A stretch of DNA of 64,000 nt from Streptomyces graminofaciens (GCF_030294945.1 NZ_AP018448.1:8590501-8654500), one strand, 5' to 3'; positions 24,201 to 34,055 are shown, counted from the stretch's first letter. The notes: a model not told the origin generated them from the letters alone. Made by a program: numbers and translations.

Positions 24201-24431
24201 TACCGGCTCGTCGACGGGACGTTGGTGACGCAGCCCAAGTACGCCTTCTGGTTGGAGGGGTACGGGTGGGGCGTCGAGAACCACGGGGTCGATCCGGACG
24301 TGGAGGTCGTCCAGGCGCCGCACGACCATGCCGCCGGGCGGGATGTCCAGCTGGACGCGGCGATCCGGCTGGCGCTGGAGGGGCTGGAGGAACGGCCGGC
24401 GAAGGCGGCACCGGAGCTGCCGGGAGCGTAG
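21204..24431 (+). CDS. Tricorn-type protease, S41 family
   Basis: 1075 residues. N-terminal beta-propeller repeats (for example RISPDGTTLAWTSTRDG) form the substrate channel. A PDZ domain follows (about 760-860) and then the S41 protease core. The catalytic residues of archaeal tricorn are recognisable: Ser-His in LGTSHAY, the nucleophile Ser in NEFSGSDGDI, and Glu in WGVENHGVDPD. It trims proteasome-made peptides in the cytoplasm; no signal peptide is seen. The start is GTG 21204 or GTG 21213. TACAGT at 21199-21204 could be a -10 box giving a leaderless message from 21213. Confidence 0.92.
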   Translation: MSQVTESAPSASAAYFRYPHLHGDLVAFTAEDDVWVAPLDGGRAWRVSADNVPVNHPRISPDGTTLAWTSTRDGAPEVHIAPIDGGPAKRLTYWGSSRTQVRGWTPDGRVLAVSTQGQASLRRSWARAIPLDGGPATTLPYGPVGHVAHGPATVLLSAPMGREAAWWKRYRGGTAGKLWIQRDSGDGEFVRLHADLDGNLEYPSWVGERIAFLSDHEGVGALYTSLSDGSDLRRHTPVDGFYARHAATDGTRVVYASAGELWLLDDLDGAEPRRLDIRLGGQRVDLQPFPVNASRWFGAAAPDHTARGSAVSVRGSVHWVTHRSGPARALAAEPGVRARLPRTFRVEGEEWVVWVTDAEGDDALEFAPATGVGPGATPRRLAAGQMGRVLGLAMAPDGSRAAVATHDGRVLLVERETGEVREVDRSEDGEVSGLVFSPDSAWLAWSHPGPRPLRQLKLANTADLSVTEATPLRFQDYSPTFTLDGKHLAFLSARAFDPVYDEHVFDLHFVSGARPHLITLAATTPSPFGPQRHGRPFEAPEKDETPDSEGAPATRIDLDGLGDRIVPFPVEAARYSTLRAAKDGVLWLRHPVTGVLGHSRATPDDPDPKTSLERYDLAQRRLEYLASDADHFSVSGDGKRVLLWTDGKLKVVPSDRRASNDDESDSNITVDLTRVRQTVDPAAEWRQMYDETGRLMRDNFWRPDLGGVDWDGVLERYRPVLDRVATHDDLVDLLWEVQGELGTSHAYVTPRGGGGSGDRRQGLLGADISRHEDGSWRIDRVLPSETSDPDAHSPLAAPGVAVRAGDAIVAVGGQPVDTVAGPGPLLVGTAGKAIELTVSPSGGGDPRHAVVVPIADEEPLRYHAWVADRRAYVHERSGGRLGYLHVPDMQAPGWAQIHRDLRIEVAREGLVVDVRENRGGHTSQLIVEKLARRIVGWDLPRGMRASSYPDDAPRGPVVAVANEFSGSDGDIVNAAIKALGIGPVVGTRTWGGVVGIDSRYRLVDGTLVTQPKYAFWLEGYGWGVENHGVDPDVEVVQAPHDHAAGRDVQLDAAIRLALEGLEERPAKAAPELPGA

Positions 24432-24445
24432 TTCGTCGTGGTCGC

Positions 24446-24491
24446 TCGCGCGGTTCCGCGCGCCCTTCGAGGGGCGCGCGGAACCGCGCGA
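24446..24491. terminator. Perfect 20-bp hairpin formed by the dispersed repeat
   Basis: TCGCGCGGTTCCGCGCGCCC pairs fully with 24472-24491 over a 6-base loop (TTCGAG). It is the most symmetric copy of the GCGCGGTTCC repeat family in the window. It follows the tricorn gene closely and probably works as its terminator. ACAAGCCGCCACCGGGCCGC after it completes the repeat. Confidence 0.7.
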
Positions 24492-24575
24492 CAAGCCGCC
24501 ACCGGGCCGCAGTCGACGAACTCCCCCGATACGATGCCCCCCGTACGCGATCACCCGCGGCGCGAGGAGGAACAC

Positions 24576-24929
24576 ATGGCAGGGGAGCCGCAGGACGGCT
24601 GTCTGTTCTGCAAGATCGTCGAGGGACACGTGCCCGCGACGATCGTCCGTGAGACGGAGACGACCGTCGCGTTCCGCGACATCAACCCCCAGGCACCCAC
24701 CCACGTCCTGGTCATCCCGAAGGCGCACTACCCGACCGCCGCCGAACTCGCCGCCGCCGAACCCACCATCGCCGCGGACCTCCTGCGCGAGGCCCAGACG
24801 GTCGCCGACGAGGACAAGCTGGAGAGCTACCGCATCGTCTTCAACACCGGCCCCGGCGCCGGCCAGACCGTCTTCCACGCCCACGCCCACGTCCTCGGCG
24901 GCCGCGGCCTGCAGTGGCCCCCCGGGTAA
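24576..24929 (+). CDS. HIT family nucleotide-binding protein
   Basis: A 117-residue histidine-triad protein of the HINT branch, likely a purine nucleoside phosphoramidase. It opens with CLFCKIVEG (two zinc-type cysteines) and ends with the triad HAHAHVLGG, whose histidines form the nucleotidyl intermediate. Start: ATG 24576 with GAGGAGG five bases upstream. It lies six bases before the RNase Z gene, so the two are cotranscribed. Confidence 0.94.
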   Translation: MAGEPQDGCLFCKIVEGHVPATIVRETETTVAFRDINPQAPTHVLVIPKAHYPTAAELAAAEPTIAADLLREAQTVADEDKLESYRIVFNTGPGAGQTVFHAHAHVLGGRGLQWPPG

Positions 24930-24935
24930 CGAGCC

Positions 24936-25841
24936 GTGTCCGTACGCGAATTCGTGGTCCTCGGCACCGCCAGCCAGGTCCCGACCCGGCACCGCAACCA
25001 CAACGGCTATCTCCTGCGCTGGGACGGACAGGGGATCCTCTTCGATCCCGGCGAGGGCACCCAGCGGCAGATGCTGAGAGCCGGGGTCGCCGCGCACGAC
25101 CTCGACCGGATCTGCGTCACCCACTTCCACGGGGACCACTCCCTCGGCCTCGCCGGCGTCATCCAGCGCATCAACCTCGACCGCGTCCCGCACGACGTCA
25201 CGGCCCACTACCCGCGTTCCGGCCAGCGCTTCTTCGACCGGCTGCGCTACGCCACCGCCTACCGCGAGACGGTCCGGCTGATCGAGGCACCGGTCGAGGA
25301 GGACGGCGTACTCGCCGCCACCTCCTCCTACACCCTCGACGCGCGCAAGCTCTCCCACCCCGTCGAGTCGTACGGCTACCGGCTGATCGAACCCGACGGG
25401 CGCCGCATGCTGCCCGAGCGGCTCGCCGCGCGCGGGATCAGGGGCGCGGACATCGGCCGGATCCAGCGGGAGGGCGCCGTCGACGGTGTGGCGCTGGAAG
25501 ACGTGAGCGAGCCGCGGCGCGGGCAGCGGTTCGCGTTCGTCATGGACACCCGGCTGTGCGACGGCGTGTACGCGCTCGCGGACGCCGCCGACATGCTCGT
25601 CATCGAGTCCACCTTCCTGGACGAGGACGTCGAACTCGCCGTCGAGCACGGGCACCTGACCGCGGGCCAGGCGGCCTCCGTCGCCCGGGACTGCGGCGTA
25701 CGGCATCTCGTGCTCACCCACTTCAGCCAGCGCTACTCCGAGCCGGACGAATTCGAGCGGCAGGCGCGGGCCGCCGGGTTCGAGGGGGAGCTGACGGTCG
25801 CGCACGACCTGCTGCGGGTGCCGTTGCCGAAACGGCGGTAA
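24936..25841 (+). CDS. rnz: Ribonuclease Z
   Basis: A 301-residue short-form tRNase Z that removes 3' trailers from tRNA precursors lacking encoded CCA. The zinc motif [10 protein letters not shown] (HxHxDH) is intact, with [11 protein letters not shown] upstream and FVMDTRLC and [10 protein letters not shown] downstream, all characteristic of RNase Z. The start GTG 24936 follows the HIT stop directly. Confidence 0.95.
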   Translation: MSVREFVVLGTASQVPTRHRNHNGYLLRWDGQGILFDPGEGTQRQMLRAGVAAHDLDRICVTHFHGDHSLGLAGVIQRINLDRVPHDVTAHYPRSGQRFFDRLRYATAYRETVRLIEAPVEEDGVLAATSSYTLDARKLSHPVESYGYRLIEPDGRRMLPERLAARGIRGADIGRIQREGAVDGVALEDVSEPRRGQRFAFVMDTRLCDGVYALADAADMLVIESTFLDEDVELAVEHGHLTAGQAASVARDCGVRHLVLTHFSQRYSEPDEFERQARAAGFEGELTVAHDLLRVPLPKRR

Positions 25842-25861
25842 CACACCCGTACGATGCTTTG

Positions 25862-26854
25862 ATGTCCCTCCCCAAAGCTGAACTGCACCTGCACATCGAA
25901 GGCACCCTGGAGCCGGAGCTGGCTTTCGAGCTGGCCGCGCGCAATGGGGTCGCGCTGCCGTACGCCGACACGGACGCGCTCCGCGAGGCGTACCGGTTCG
26001 AGGACCTCCAGTCCTTTCTGAACCTGTACTACGAGCTGATGGCCGTGCTCCGCACCGAGCAGGACTTCGCCGACCTCGCCGACGCCTATCTCGCCCGCGC
26101 CGCCGCGCAGGGCGTACGGCATGTCGAGATGTTCTTCGATCCGCAGGCACACCTCGCCCGGGGCGTCGGCATGGGCACGGTCGTCGACGGGCTGTGGCGG
26201 GCGCTGGAGAAGAGCGAGGAGAGGCATGGCGTCTCCACTCAGCTGATCATGTGTTTTCTGCGGGACGAGTCCGCCGAGTCCGCCATGGAGACGCTCGAAG
26301 CGGCGGGGCCGTACCTCGACCGGATCGTCGGGATCGGGCTCGACTCCGCCGAGGTCGGGCATCCGCCGGTGAAGTTCCGCGAGGTGTACGAGGCCGCCGC
26401 CGCGCTCGGTCTGCGGCGGGTGGCGCACGCTGGTGAGGAGGGGCCGCCGGCGTACATCACCGAGGCCCTGGACGTCCTCGGTGTCGAGCGGATCGACCAC
26501 GGGCTGCGGTGCATGGAGGACGAGGAACTGGTGGCCAGGCTGGTCCGGGACCGGGTGCCCCTGACCCTCTGCCCGCTGTCCAACGTAAGGCTGCGGACCG
26601 TCGACACGCTCGCCGAGCACCCGCTGCCCGCGATGCTCGACGCCGGGCTGCTGTGCACGGTCAACTCCGACGACCCGGCCTACTTCGGCGGCTACGCGGG
26701 CGACAACTTCGACGCCGTACGAGCCACGCTCGGCCTGAGCGAGGACCGGCTGCGCGAACTCGCCCGCAACTCCTTCGTCGCGTCCTTCCTGGAGCACGAC
26801 GAGGAGCGGCGGACGCGGTATCTCGCGGAGGTGGAGGCGTACGAGTTCGGATGA
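25862..26854 (+). CDS. Adenine deaminase-type enzyme of the adenosine deaminase family
   Basis: A 330-residue zinc-dependent TIM-barrel deaminase. Zinc ligands are in AELHLHIEGTLE and VAHAGEEGPP. The catalytic residues lie in GVERIDHGLR and NSDDPAYFGGY. The pattern YYELMAVLRTEQDF, FFDPQAHLARG and GLDSAEVGHPP resembles the bacterial adenine deaminases (such as the Pseudomonas PA0148 type) more than classic adenosine deaminase; this is family knowledge from memory. Either way it takes part in purine salvage. Start: ATG 25862, 20 bases after rnz. Confidence 0.85.
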   Translation: MSLPKAELHLHIEGTLEPELAFELAARNGVALPYADTDALREAYRFEDLQSFLNLYYELMAVLRTEQDFADLADAYLARAAAQGVRHVEMFFDPQAHLARGVGMGTVVDGLWRALEKSEERHGVSTQLIMCFLRDESAESAMETLEAAGPYLDRIVGIGLDSAEVGHPPVKFREVYEAAAALGLRRVAHAGEEGPPAYITEALDVLGVERIDHGLRCMEDEELVARLVRDRVPLTLCPLSNVRLRTVDTLAEHPLPAMLDAGLLCTVNSDDPAYFGGYAGDNFDAVRATLGLSEDRLRELARNSFVASFLEHDEERRTRYLAEVEAYEFG

Positions 26855-26878
26855 CGGTCGCGTTCGAGTGACGGTCCC

Positions 26879-28072
26879 TCAGGCCACGGGGCGGTACTCG
26901 GTCTGTTCGAGCTGTTCGACGGTTTCCTGGCCTCGGTAGGTGGCGTGCGTGGTCGTGGTCGTGCGCCGGGCGACCACCGTCATCGGCACCGCGATCAGCA
27001 GCAGGCCGATGGCCAGGACCGTGCCCATCGCCGGGAAGCCCGCGTGGGCGGAGAGCAGGCTGCCGGTCAACGGGCCGGCCGCCGTACCGAGCGAGGACGC
27101 GGAGCCGATCAGGACCGCCCACCGGCCGCGCGGGTCGAGCGAGGCGGCGAGGCCGATCAGATACGACAGCACGACCGGGTAGAGCACGTTCCAGGCGATC
27201 TCACCCGTCGCGAAGGTCGTGAGGCCGGTCGCGGAGGCGCTCAGCACGATGCACGCCGCGATGAGCGCCGTGCCGCCGCCGATGGGCAGCGCACGGCCCA
27301 GACGCGCGCCCAGCGCACCCGCCCCCAGCACACCCAGCAGACCCGCGCCGAGCGCCGTCGCGAACACCGCGCCGACGGTGACCTCGGAGAGCCCGGCCTG
27401 GGTGGTGCCGATACGGCCGCTGACGCCCCAGAGGGAGTTCTGGGCGAGGGACCACAGCAGGAGGGTGACGGCCAGGGTCAGGCCGGAACGGCGGTGGGGG
27501 AGGGGGCCGTTGTCCTGGGCGGCCCTGACGGCCGTGGTGGTGGTCAGCCGGCTCGTCGCGGGCCAGGTGAGCAGGGCCGTGAGGGCCAGCGCCGCCAGGG
27601 GGAGGCCGTGGCCGGGGCCCAGTTGGGGGATCGTCAGATACAGCGCGCCGGCCAGGGCGGAGACGCCCAGCAGACCGAGCGTAGAGACCCGGTGCGGGTC
27701 GCGCTGCGCGGCGATGCCCCTCGCGGCGACGGCGGTCGCCGTGCCCGAGCCGAAGCCGCCGAGGACCGAGCCGACGACGACCACGGGCAGGGCGGTGGTG
27801 AGCGCGGCGGTGCCGTACCCGGCGGCGGCCAGCAGCAGCCCCGCGCGGGCGAGCCGACCGGGGCCGATCCGGTCCACCCGGGCGGCGAGGGTGAAGCCCG
27901 CCATGGCCGAGCCCAGCAGCAGCGCACTGCCGACAGCACCCGCCTCGGTGGCGGTGAGGGGGAGGGCCGAGTCGAGTCTGCCCACCGTGGTGGGCAGGAG
28001 ATACGCGGCGAGATACCCAGCCGTGAAAAGGGCGACGAGGGGCCACGGCGGGGTGGTGGCGCGGGGGGACAC
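26879..28072 (-). CDS. MFS transporter
   Basis: About 397 residues with some 12 hydrophobic segments, from PLVALFTAGYLAAYLLPTTV near the N-terminus to AVLIGSASSLGTAAGPLTGS and GTVLAIGLLLIAVPMTV near the C-terminus. No substrate can be named. Start: GTG 28072, because AGGA lies eight bases upstream; ATG 28105 and ATG 28159 are possible longer starts without a good site. It converges on the adenine deaminase gene with 24 bases between the stops. Confidence 0.8.
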   Translation of the reverse strand: MSPRATTPPWPLVALFTAGYLAAYLLPTTVGRLDSALPLTATEAGAVGSALLLGSAMAGFTLAARVDRIGPGRLARAGLLLAAAGYGTAALTTALPVVVVGSVLGGFGSGTATAVAARGIAAQRDPHRVSTLGLLGVSALAGALYLTIPQLGPGHGLPLAALALTALLTWPATSRLTTTTAVRAAQDNGPLPHRRSGLTLAVTLLLWSLAQNSLWGVSGRIGTTQAGLSEVTVGAVFATALGAGLLGVLGAGALGARLGRALPIGGGTALIAACIVLSASATGLTTFATGEIAWNVLYPVVLSYLIGLAASLDPRGRWAVLIGSASSLGTAAGPLTGSLLSAHAGFPAMGTVLAIGLLLIAVPMTVVARRTTTTTHATYRGQETVEQLEQTEYRPVA

Positions 28073-28279
28073 GGGCGTTCCTGGACGTGCGAAGGTGCGG
28101 CTCATTGAGGGGGCTGGGCGGCTGTCGACGGACAGGTACGCGCGAAGAATTTGTATCAAGGGGTGGAGGAGGGACTGAGAGCGGGGGGTGTGATGTGGGG
28201 CACGTCGGGTTTGGGGTGGGCGTGGCCGGGTAGCGGATGGCGTCGCCGCTTACACGCCTGCCGCCCCCAACGGGCATGA

Positions 28280-28492
28280 CTCATCGGCCTGTTACTGCGC
28301 GACGACCCCACGCGGGACGGCACGACCCTGACCGAGGAGATGCTCGCGGCCGTGGTCACCTTCCCGTTCGGCGCGGGCGACATGAGCACCTGTGTGTTCC
28401 TGCCGCACGCCGTACGGACCCGCGTCCGGCACCCCGATACGATGCGGCGCCTGCGGGAGCGGCCTGAGCTGATGCGTCGCTGCACGCTCTGA
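28280..28492 (+). pseudogene. Cytochrome P450 fragment
   Basis: A frame of 70 codons, with a TGA just before it and a TGA at 28490-28492. It reads LIGLLLRDDPTRDGT, then TEEMLAAVVTFPFGAGDMST, then VRHPDTMRRLRERPELMRR. This resembles the F-to-J helix region of actinobacterial P450s: the I-helix A-G-D/E-x-[ST]-T, then hPexmxrLrerPel. There is no start codon context, no ExxR, and no heme-Cys region. It is a decayed remnant next to a MITE-like element. Confidence 0.55.
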
Positions 28493-28519
28493 ATCGGCGA
28501 CGGCCTGCCCCGGATCGCA

Positions 28520-28697
28520 CTAGGGCGTGTTTCGAAAGTGGCGTCGTCGGCCCGGAGGGCGGGGCCCGCGGCGTCTGGTGCGGTGCGTCGCAGGGCGGAG
28601 GGTCGTCCGCGTGGGTGTACGCGGATGATCCCGACAACGCGGCGAGGTGCCGTGCCAGGCGTCGCGGGGCAGACGGGACTTTCGAAACACGCCCTAG
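28520..28697. mobile_element. MITE-like element with 20-bp perfect terminal inverted repeats
   Basis: CTAGGGCGTGTTTCGAAAGT at 28520-28539 is exactly inverted at 28678-28697. Taking the outer CTAG as a 4-bp target duplication leaves 170 bp with 16-bp inverted ends starting GGCGTGTTTCG. This fits IS5-type elements, which duplicate YTAR targets. The inside has no convincing gene. It is therefore probably a non-autonomous element moved by a transposase encoded elsewhere. It abuts the PfkB gene stop by 13 bases. Confidence 0.7.
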
Positions 28698-28710
28698 GGC
28701 CGGGCAGGCG

Positions 28711-29823
28711 TCAGGCCGAGTGGCGGAAGCCGATCGTGGGGACCGCGCGGCGCAGGGGCCACGGTTTGGCGGCCTCCTTCGGGAGCAGGTCCTCCAGGAA
28801 GGAGTACCGGCGCAGGGCGGCCGGGTCCTGGCCCTCCAACGACTGCACCCGGCGCCACCAGGCGGCGATCTCGGCCCAGCCCGGGGCGGAGAGTGAACCG
28901 CCGAACTCCTGGACGGAGAGCGCGGCCGTGAGACCGGCGAAGGCCAGCCGGTCCGCCAGCGGCCAGTCCGCCAGGGTGCCGGCCACGAAACCGGCGACGA
29001 ACACATCGCCCGCCCCCGTGGGGTCGAGCGCCTCCACGGCGATCGCCGGCACCTCCGCGGTCTCGCCGGTACGCCCGTCCACCGCGTACGCCCCCTCCGA
29101 GCCCAGCGTCACCACCGCCAGCGGTACGTGCTCGGTGAGGGCGTGGGCGGCGGCGCGGGGGCACTCGGCGCGGGTGTAGCGCATGGCCTCGTCGGCGTTC
29201 GGCAGGAACGCCTCGCAGTGTCCGAGGTCGGCGAGCCCGGCCAGATCCCAGGCGCCGGTCTCGTCCCAGCCGACGTCCGCGAAGATCCGGGTGCCCTCGC
29301 GTGCGGCCTGTGTGATCCAGGGGGAGTGCACGCCGGGTTCGAGGGAGGCGACGGCGGCGCGGGCGCGGGGCGGGCACTCCGGCGCGGGCTCCTCCGGGGG
29401 CGCCGCGTGCCCGTGGGAGACCATCGTGCGCTCCCCCTCGTACGCCATGGAGACCGTGACGGGGGAGTGCCAGCCCGGGACCGTACGGGACGCGGACAGG
29501 TCGATGCCCTCGCCGCGCTCCAGGGTGTCCCAGCAGTACTCGCCGTAGTGGTCGTCGCCGAAGGCCGCCGCGAGGGAGGTTCTCAGCCCCAGGCGGGCCA
29601 GGGCCGTGGCCATGTTCGCGACGCCGCCGGGGCTCTGGCCCATGCCGCGCGCCCAGGACTCGGTGCCGCGCACCGGGGCGGAGTCGAGGCCGGTGAAGAT
29701 GATGTCGAGGAAGACGGTGCCGGTCAGGTACACGTCCCAGGGCGGGTCGTCCGGCGTTCGCAGACCCATGAGGGGGTCCACCTGGGGCCGGAGGTACGGG
29801 CGCTCTCCCTTGGACGCGGTCAC
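28711..29823 (-). CDS. PfkB family carbohydrate kinase
   Basis: A 370-residue ribokinase-fold sugar kinase. GGVANMATALARLG near the N-terminus is the first PfkB signature. DPTGAGDVFVAGF near residue 275 is the second, with the catalytic Asp. The substrate is unknown. Start: GTG 29823 with GGGAG eight bases upstream. Just upstream lies a broken glucarate dehydratase gene on the same strand, so the kinase may once have belonged to a sugar-acid catabolic operon. Confidence 0.9.
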   Translation of the reverse strand: MTASKGERPYLRPQVDPLMGLRTPDDPPWDVYLTGTVFLDIIFTGLDSAPVRGTESWARGMGQSPGGVANMATALARLGLRTSLAAAFGDDHYGEYCWDTLERGEGIDLSASRTVPGWHSPVTVSMAYEGERTMVSHGHAAPPEEPAPECPPRARAAVASLEPGVHSPWITQAAREGTRIFADVGWDETGAWDLAGLADLGHCEAFLPNADEAMRYTRAECPRAAAHALTEHVPLAVVTLGSEGAYAVDGRTGETAEVPAIAVEALDPTGAGDVFVAGFVAGTLADWPLADRLAFAGLTAALSVQEFGGSLSAPGWAEIAAWWRRVQSLEGQDPAALRRYSFLEDLLPKEAAKPWPLRRAVPTIGFRHSA

Positions 29824-30007
29824 GATGTGCTCCCTGGCGTGGTGCGGATCAGGCCAGTGTGCACCAATCGCGGGGTGGGGTGACGTCGGTCACGCCGTGC
29901 TTCTGTCTTCACCCCCGAGCTCATACGCGTCGGCGGGGTCGAAGGGGGGCGGCAGCCCCTGGAGGAGGGGACGGGCAGGGGCTGCGGGGGCGGGAGAGGA
30001 CTCGGTG

Positions 30008-30610
30008 CTACCAGCGGGGAACGGTCGGTGTCACCCACCCCGGCTCCGCGACCCGCATCGCCGCCGCATCGTCCCGCTCCCGCAGTGAACCGTCGTCGTC
30101 CAGCCACCGCTGATGCAGGAACGCCGGCTTGGCCCGGTCGAGTCCACTCCGAGACCCGGCGCGTCGGAGACCCGTACCCGCCCGTCCTCGAACGTGAGGC
30201 GCTCGGCCAGTACGTCCTCCGACTGCCAGGGGTAGTGGGAGTCACAGGCATGGTGGAGATCCGGGACCGTGGACGCCACATGGGTCATCGCGGCCAGGGA
30301 GATCCCCAGATGCGTGTTGGAGTGCATCGACACCCCGACCTCGAACGTGCGGCAGATGGCGGCCAGTTGAAGGGTGTTGCGCAGACCGCCCCAGTAGTGG
30401 TGGTCGGAGAGGACTACCTGGACGGCGTCACGCTCGAACGCCTCCTTGATCTCCGCGAAGGTCGTCACGCACATGTCTGGTGGCGAGGGGGACGTCGGTC
30501 CCGGCGGACACCTCGGCCATCGCGGTCGTACCGAGCGCCGGGTCCTCCATCTACTCCAGGACCTCCCCGAGCTCCTTCGCCACCTTGAGGGAGGTCTCCG
30601 GTCAGGGGGG
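30008..30610 (-). pseudogene. Glucarate dehydratase remnant (enolase superfamily)
   Basis: Piecing frames together gives, in order, LKVAKELGEVLE, a TAG stop where Tyr is expected, MEDPAL, then AGTDVPLAT, one extra base, and DMCVTTFAEI. The reading then continues through DAVQVVLSDHHYWGGL and SMHSNTHLGISLAAMTHVA. A missing base after GLGVD follows, then DRAKPAFLHQRWLDDDGSLR to TAG 30008-30010. These are C-terminal segments of glucarate dehydratase, which converts D-glucarate to 5-keto-4-deoxyglucarate. One nonsense codon, two frameshifts and loss of the N-terminal half show that the gene is dead. Confidence 0.8.
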
Positions 30611-30711
30611 CCGATCTGGCGCTGAGAGCCGTCCGCGCCCAGCCGCGCACAGCCCGCAGCCCGAAGACCGCGGCAAGCCCCGAGCTCTTCCGTACCGCCG
30701 AAAAGCCCTAC

Positions 30712-30726
30712 GGCACTGTCAGTGCC
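30712..30726. promoter_or_regulatory. 15-bp perfect palindrome upstream of phoH
   Basis: GGCACTG-T-CAGTGCC, 71 bases before the phoH start, with TACTCT at 30732-30737 as a possible -10 box just downstream. The position near -25 suits a repressor operator. The cognate protein is unknown. Confidence 0.4.
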
Positions 30727-30796
30727 TCGTCGTACTCTGGAAAGGGCAATCGAGCCCCACGGCTTCAAGGAGGAACCGCGGCCCCAGAGCCGGCCC

Positions 30797-31876
<1,080 letters not shown>

Positions 31877-31888
31877 ACCAGCACGACC

Positions 31889-32386
31889 ATGTCGATCGAC
31901 GTCAACAACGAGTCCGGAACCGAGGTCGACGAGCAGGCGATCCTCGACATCGCCCGCTACGCGCTCGCACGGATGCGCATCCACCCGCTCTCCGAGCTCT
32001 CGGTGATCGTCGTGGACGCCGACGCCATGGAGCAGCTGCACATCCAGTGGATGGACCTGCCGGGGCCCACGGACGTCATGTCCTTCCCGATGGACGAGCT
32101 GCGGCCGCCGTCGAAGGACGACGACGAGCCCCCGCAGGGCCTGCTCGGCGACATCGTGCTCTGCCCCGAGGTCGCCGAACGGCAGGGCAAGGAAGCGCCC
32201 ACGCAGCACTCCATGGACGAGGAGCTCCAGCTCCTCACCGTCCACGGAGTGCTGCACCTGCTCGGGTACGACCACGAGGAGCCCGACGAGAAGGCCGAGA
32301 TGTTCGGCCTCCAGGCTGCCATCGTGGACGGCTGGCGCGCGGAGAAGGGCCACACCGGCCCGTCCCCGGCTCCGACCGTGTCATGA
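31889..32386 (+). CDS. ybeY: Endoribonuclease YbeY
   Basis: A 165-residue metallo-endoribonuclease for 16S rRNA 3'-end maturation and ribosome quality control. The zinc motif [13 protein letters not shown] (HxxxHxxxxxH) is intact, preceded by [12 protein letters not shown], the other family signature. It starts 13 bases after phoH and its stop overlaps the next ATG (ATGA), so phoH-ybeY-CBS protein form one operon. Confidence 0.96.
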   Translation: MSIDVNNESGTEVDEQAILDIARYALARMRIHPLSELSVIVVDADAMEQLHIQWMDLPGPTDVMSFPMDELRPPSKDDDEPPQGLLGDIVLCPEVAERQGKEAPTQHSMDEELQLLTVHGVLHLLGYDHEEPDEKAEMFGLQAAIVDGWRAEKGHTGPSPAPTVS

Positions 32387-33693
32387 GCGCTTCGCTTCTC
32401 ACCGGCGCGGTCGCCCTGGTCGTCGTCGCCTGGCTCGCCGCCTGCGCGGAGGCCGGCCTCGCGGTCATGTCCAGCTTCCGCGCCGAGGAGGCCGTACGGT
32501 CCGGTCGGCGCGGCAGCGCCAAGCTCGCCCAGGTCACGGCCGACCCCACGCGCTACCTCAATCTGGCCCTGCTGGTCCGCGTGGCCTGCGAGATGGCCGC
32601 CGCCGCGCTGGTCACCTACGCCTGCCTCCAGGAGTTCGACCGGACAGGGCAGGCCCTGGCCATCGCCATCGGCGTCATGGTCCTCGTCTCCTACGTCGCC
32701 GTCGGCGTCTCGCCGCGCACGATCGGCCGCCAGCACCCGCTGAACACGGCCACGGCGGCGGCCTACGTGCTGCTGCCGCTCGCCCGCATCATGGGCCCGA
32801 TCCCGCCCCTGCTGATTCTGCTCGGCAACGCGCTCACCCCCGGCAAGGGCTTCCGCCGCGGCCCCTTCGCCTCCGAGGCCGAGCTGCGCGCGATGGTCGA
32901 CCTCGCCGAGAAGGAGTCCCTGATCGAGGCCGAGGAGCGCCGCATGGTGCACTCGGTCTTCGAGCTGGGCGACACCCTCGTACGCGAGGTCATGGTCCCG
33001 AGGACCGACCTGGTCGCCATCGAGCGCTACAAGACCATCCGCCAGGCCCTCACGCTCGCCCTGCGCTCCGGCTTCTCGCGCATACCGGTCACGGGTGAGA
33101 ACGAGGACGACATCGTCGGGATCGTCTATCTGAAGGACCTGGCCCGCAAGACGCACATCAGCCGGGACGCCGAGAGTGAACTGGTGTCCACGGCCATGCG
33201 CCCCGCCGTCTTCGTCCCCGACACGAAGAACGCCGGCGACCTGCTCCGCGAGATGCAGCAGGAGCGCAACCACGTCGCCGTCGTCATCGACGAGTACGGC
33301 GGCACGGCCGGCATCGTCACCATCGAGGACATCCTCGAGGAGATCGTCGGCGAGATCACCGACGAGTACGACCGTGAACTGCCGCCGGTCGAGGAGCTGG
33401 GCGAGGACCGTTACAGGGTCACCGCCCGCCTCGACATCACCGACCTCGGCGAGCTGTACGGCCTGGACGCGTACGACGACGAGGACGTGGAGACGGTGGG
33501 CGGGCTGCTCGCCAAGGCGCTGGGCCGCGTCCCGATCGCCGGCGCCTCGTCGGTCGTCGAGTTGCCGGACCAGCGGGAGCTGCGGCTCACGGCGGAGGCC
33601 GCGGCCGGCCGCCGGAACAAGATCGTCACGGTGCTGGTGGAGCCGGTCGGGCCCGCCGGAGCCGTGGACGGGGAGAAGAAGGAGTCCGAGTGA
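32383..33693 (+). CDS. CNNM/HlyC-type membrane protein with CBS domains
   Basis: 436 residues. The N-terminal DUF21 membrane domain has about four hydrophobic segments (residues 1-150, for example [21 protein letters not shown]). A CBS pair follows (around [11 protein letters not shown] and [28 protein letters not shown]), then a C-terminal CorC/HlyC domain. Members are linked to Mg2+ or other divalent-cation homeostasis; the old name hemolysin is misleading. It is coupled to ybeY and to the YjbR gene by 4-base overlaps. Confidence 0.92.
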   Translation: MSASLLTGAVALVVVAWLAACAEAGLAVMSSFRAEEAVRSGRRGSAKLAQVTADPTRYLNLALLVRVACEMAAAALVTYACLQEFDRTGQALAIAIGVMVLVSYVAVGVSPRTIGRQHPLNTATAAAYVLLPLARIMGPIPPLLILLGNALTPGKGFRRGPFASEAELRAMVDLAEKESLIEAEERRMVHSVFELGDTLVREVMVPRTDLVAIERYKTIRQALTLALRSGFSRIPVTGENEDDIVGIVYLKDLARKTHISRDAESELVSTAMRPAVFVPDTKNAGDLLREMQQERNHVAVVIDEYGGTAGIVTIEDILEEIVGEITDEYDRELPPVEELGEDRYRVTARLDITDLGELYGLDAYDDEDVETVGGLLAKALGRVPIAGASSVVELPDQRELRLTAEAAAGRRNKIVTVLVEPVGPAGAVDGEKKESE

Positions 33694-34049
33694 CCCCGGA
33701 GGACCTGCGCGCCTTCTGTCTGTCCTTCAACGAGGCCGTCGAGGACTTCCCCTTCCGCCCCGAGATCTCCGTCTTCAAGGTGCTGGGCAAGATGTTCGCG
33801 CTGAGCTGGACGGACCAGCGGCCCCTGAAGGTCAACCTCAAGTGCGACCCCGAGGACGCGGTCCGGCAGCGCGGCGAGCACCCCGGTCTGATCGCTCCCG
33901 GCTACCACATGAACAAACGCCACTGGAACACGGTGACGGTCGACGGCGAGCTCCCGGACCAGCTGGTCCGGGAGCTCATCGAGGACTCGTACGACCTGGT
34001 CGTGGCCGGTCTGCCGAGAGCGGACCGGCTGCGCCTGGACCGTCCCTGA
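33690..34049 (+). CDS. MmcQ/YjbR family protein
   Basis: A 119-residue small protein with the family features FPFRPEISVFKVLGKMFAL and PGYHMNKRHWNTV. YjbR proteins have a double-wing fold and are suspected to bind DNA; their role is unknown. The GTG start overlaps the preceding stop (GTGA). It is the last gene of the phoH operon and converges on the ligase operon with six bases between the stops. Confidence 0.9.
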   Translation: MTPEDLRAFCLSFNEAVEDFPFRPEISVFKVLGKMFALSWTDQRPLKVNLKCDPEDAVRQRGEHPGLIAPGYHMNKRHWNTVTVDGELPDQLVRELIEDSYDLVVAGLPRADRLRLDRP

Positions 34050-34055
34050 GGTCGC

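Noticed and set aside
21897..26150. 1417-residue minus-strand ORF
   Set aside because: It runs antisense across four well-identified plus-strand genes, has unusual composition (rich in D, V, G, R), and no family pattern. It is a GC-bias shadow.
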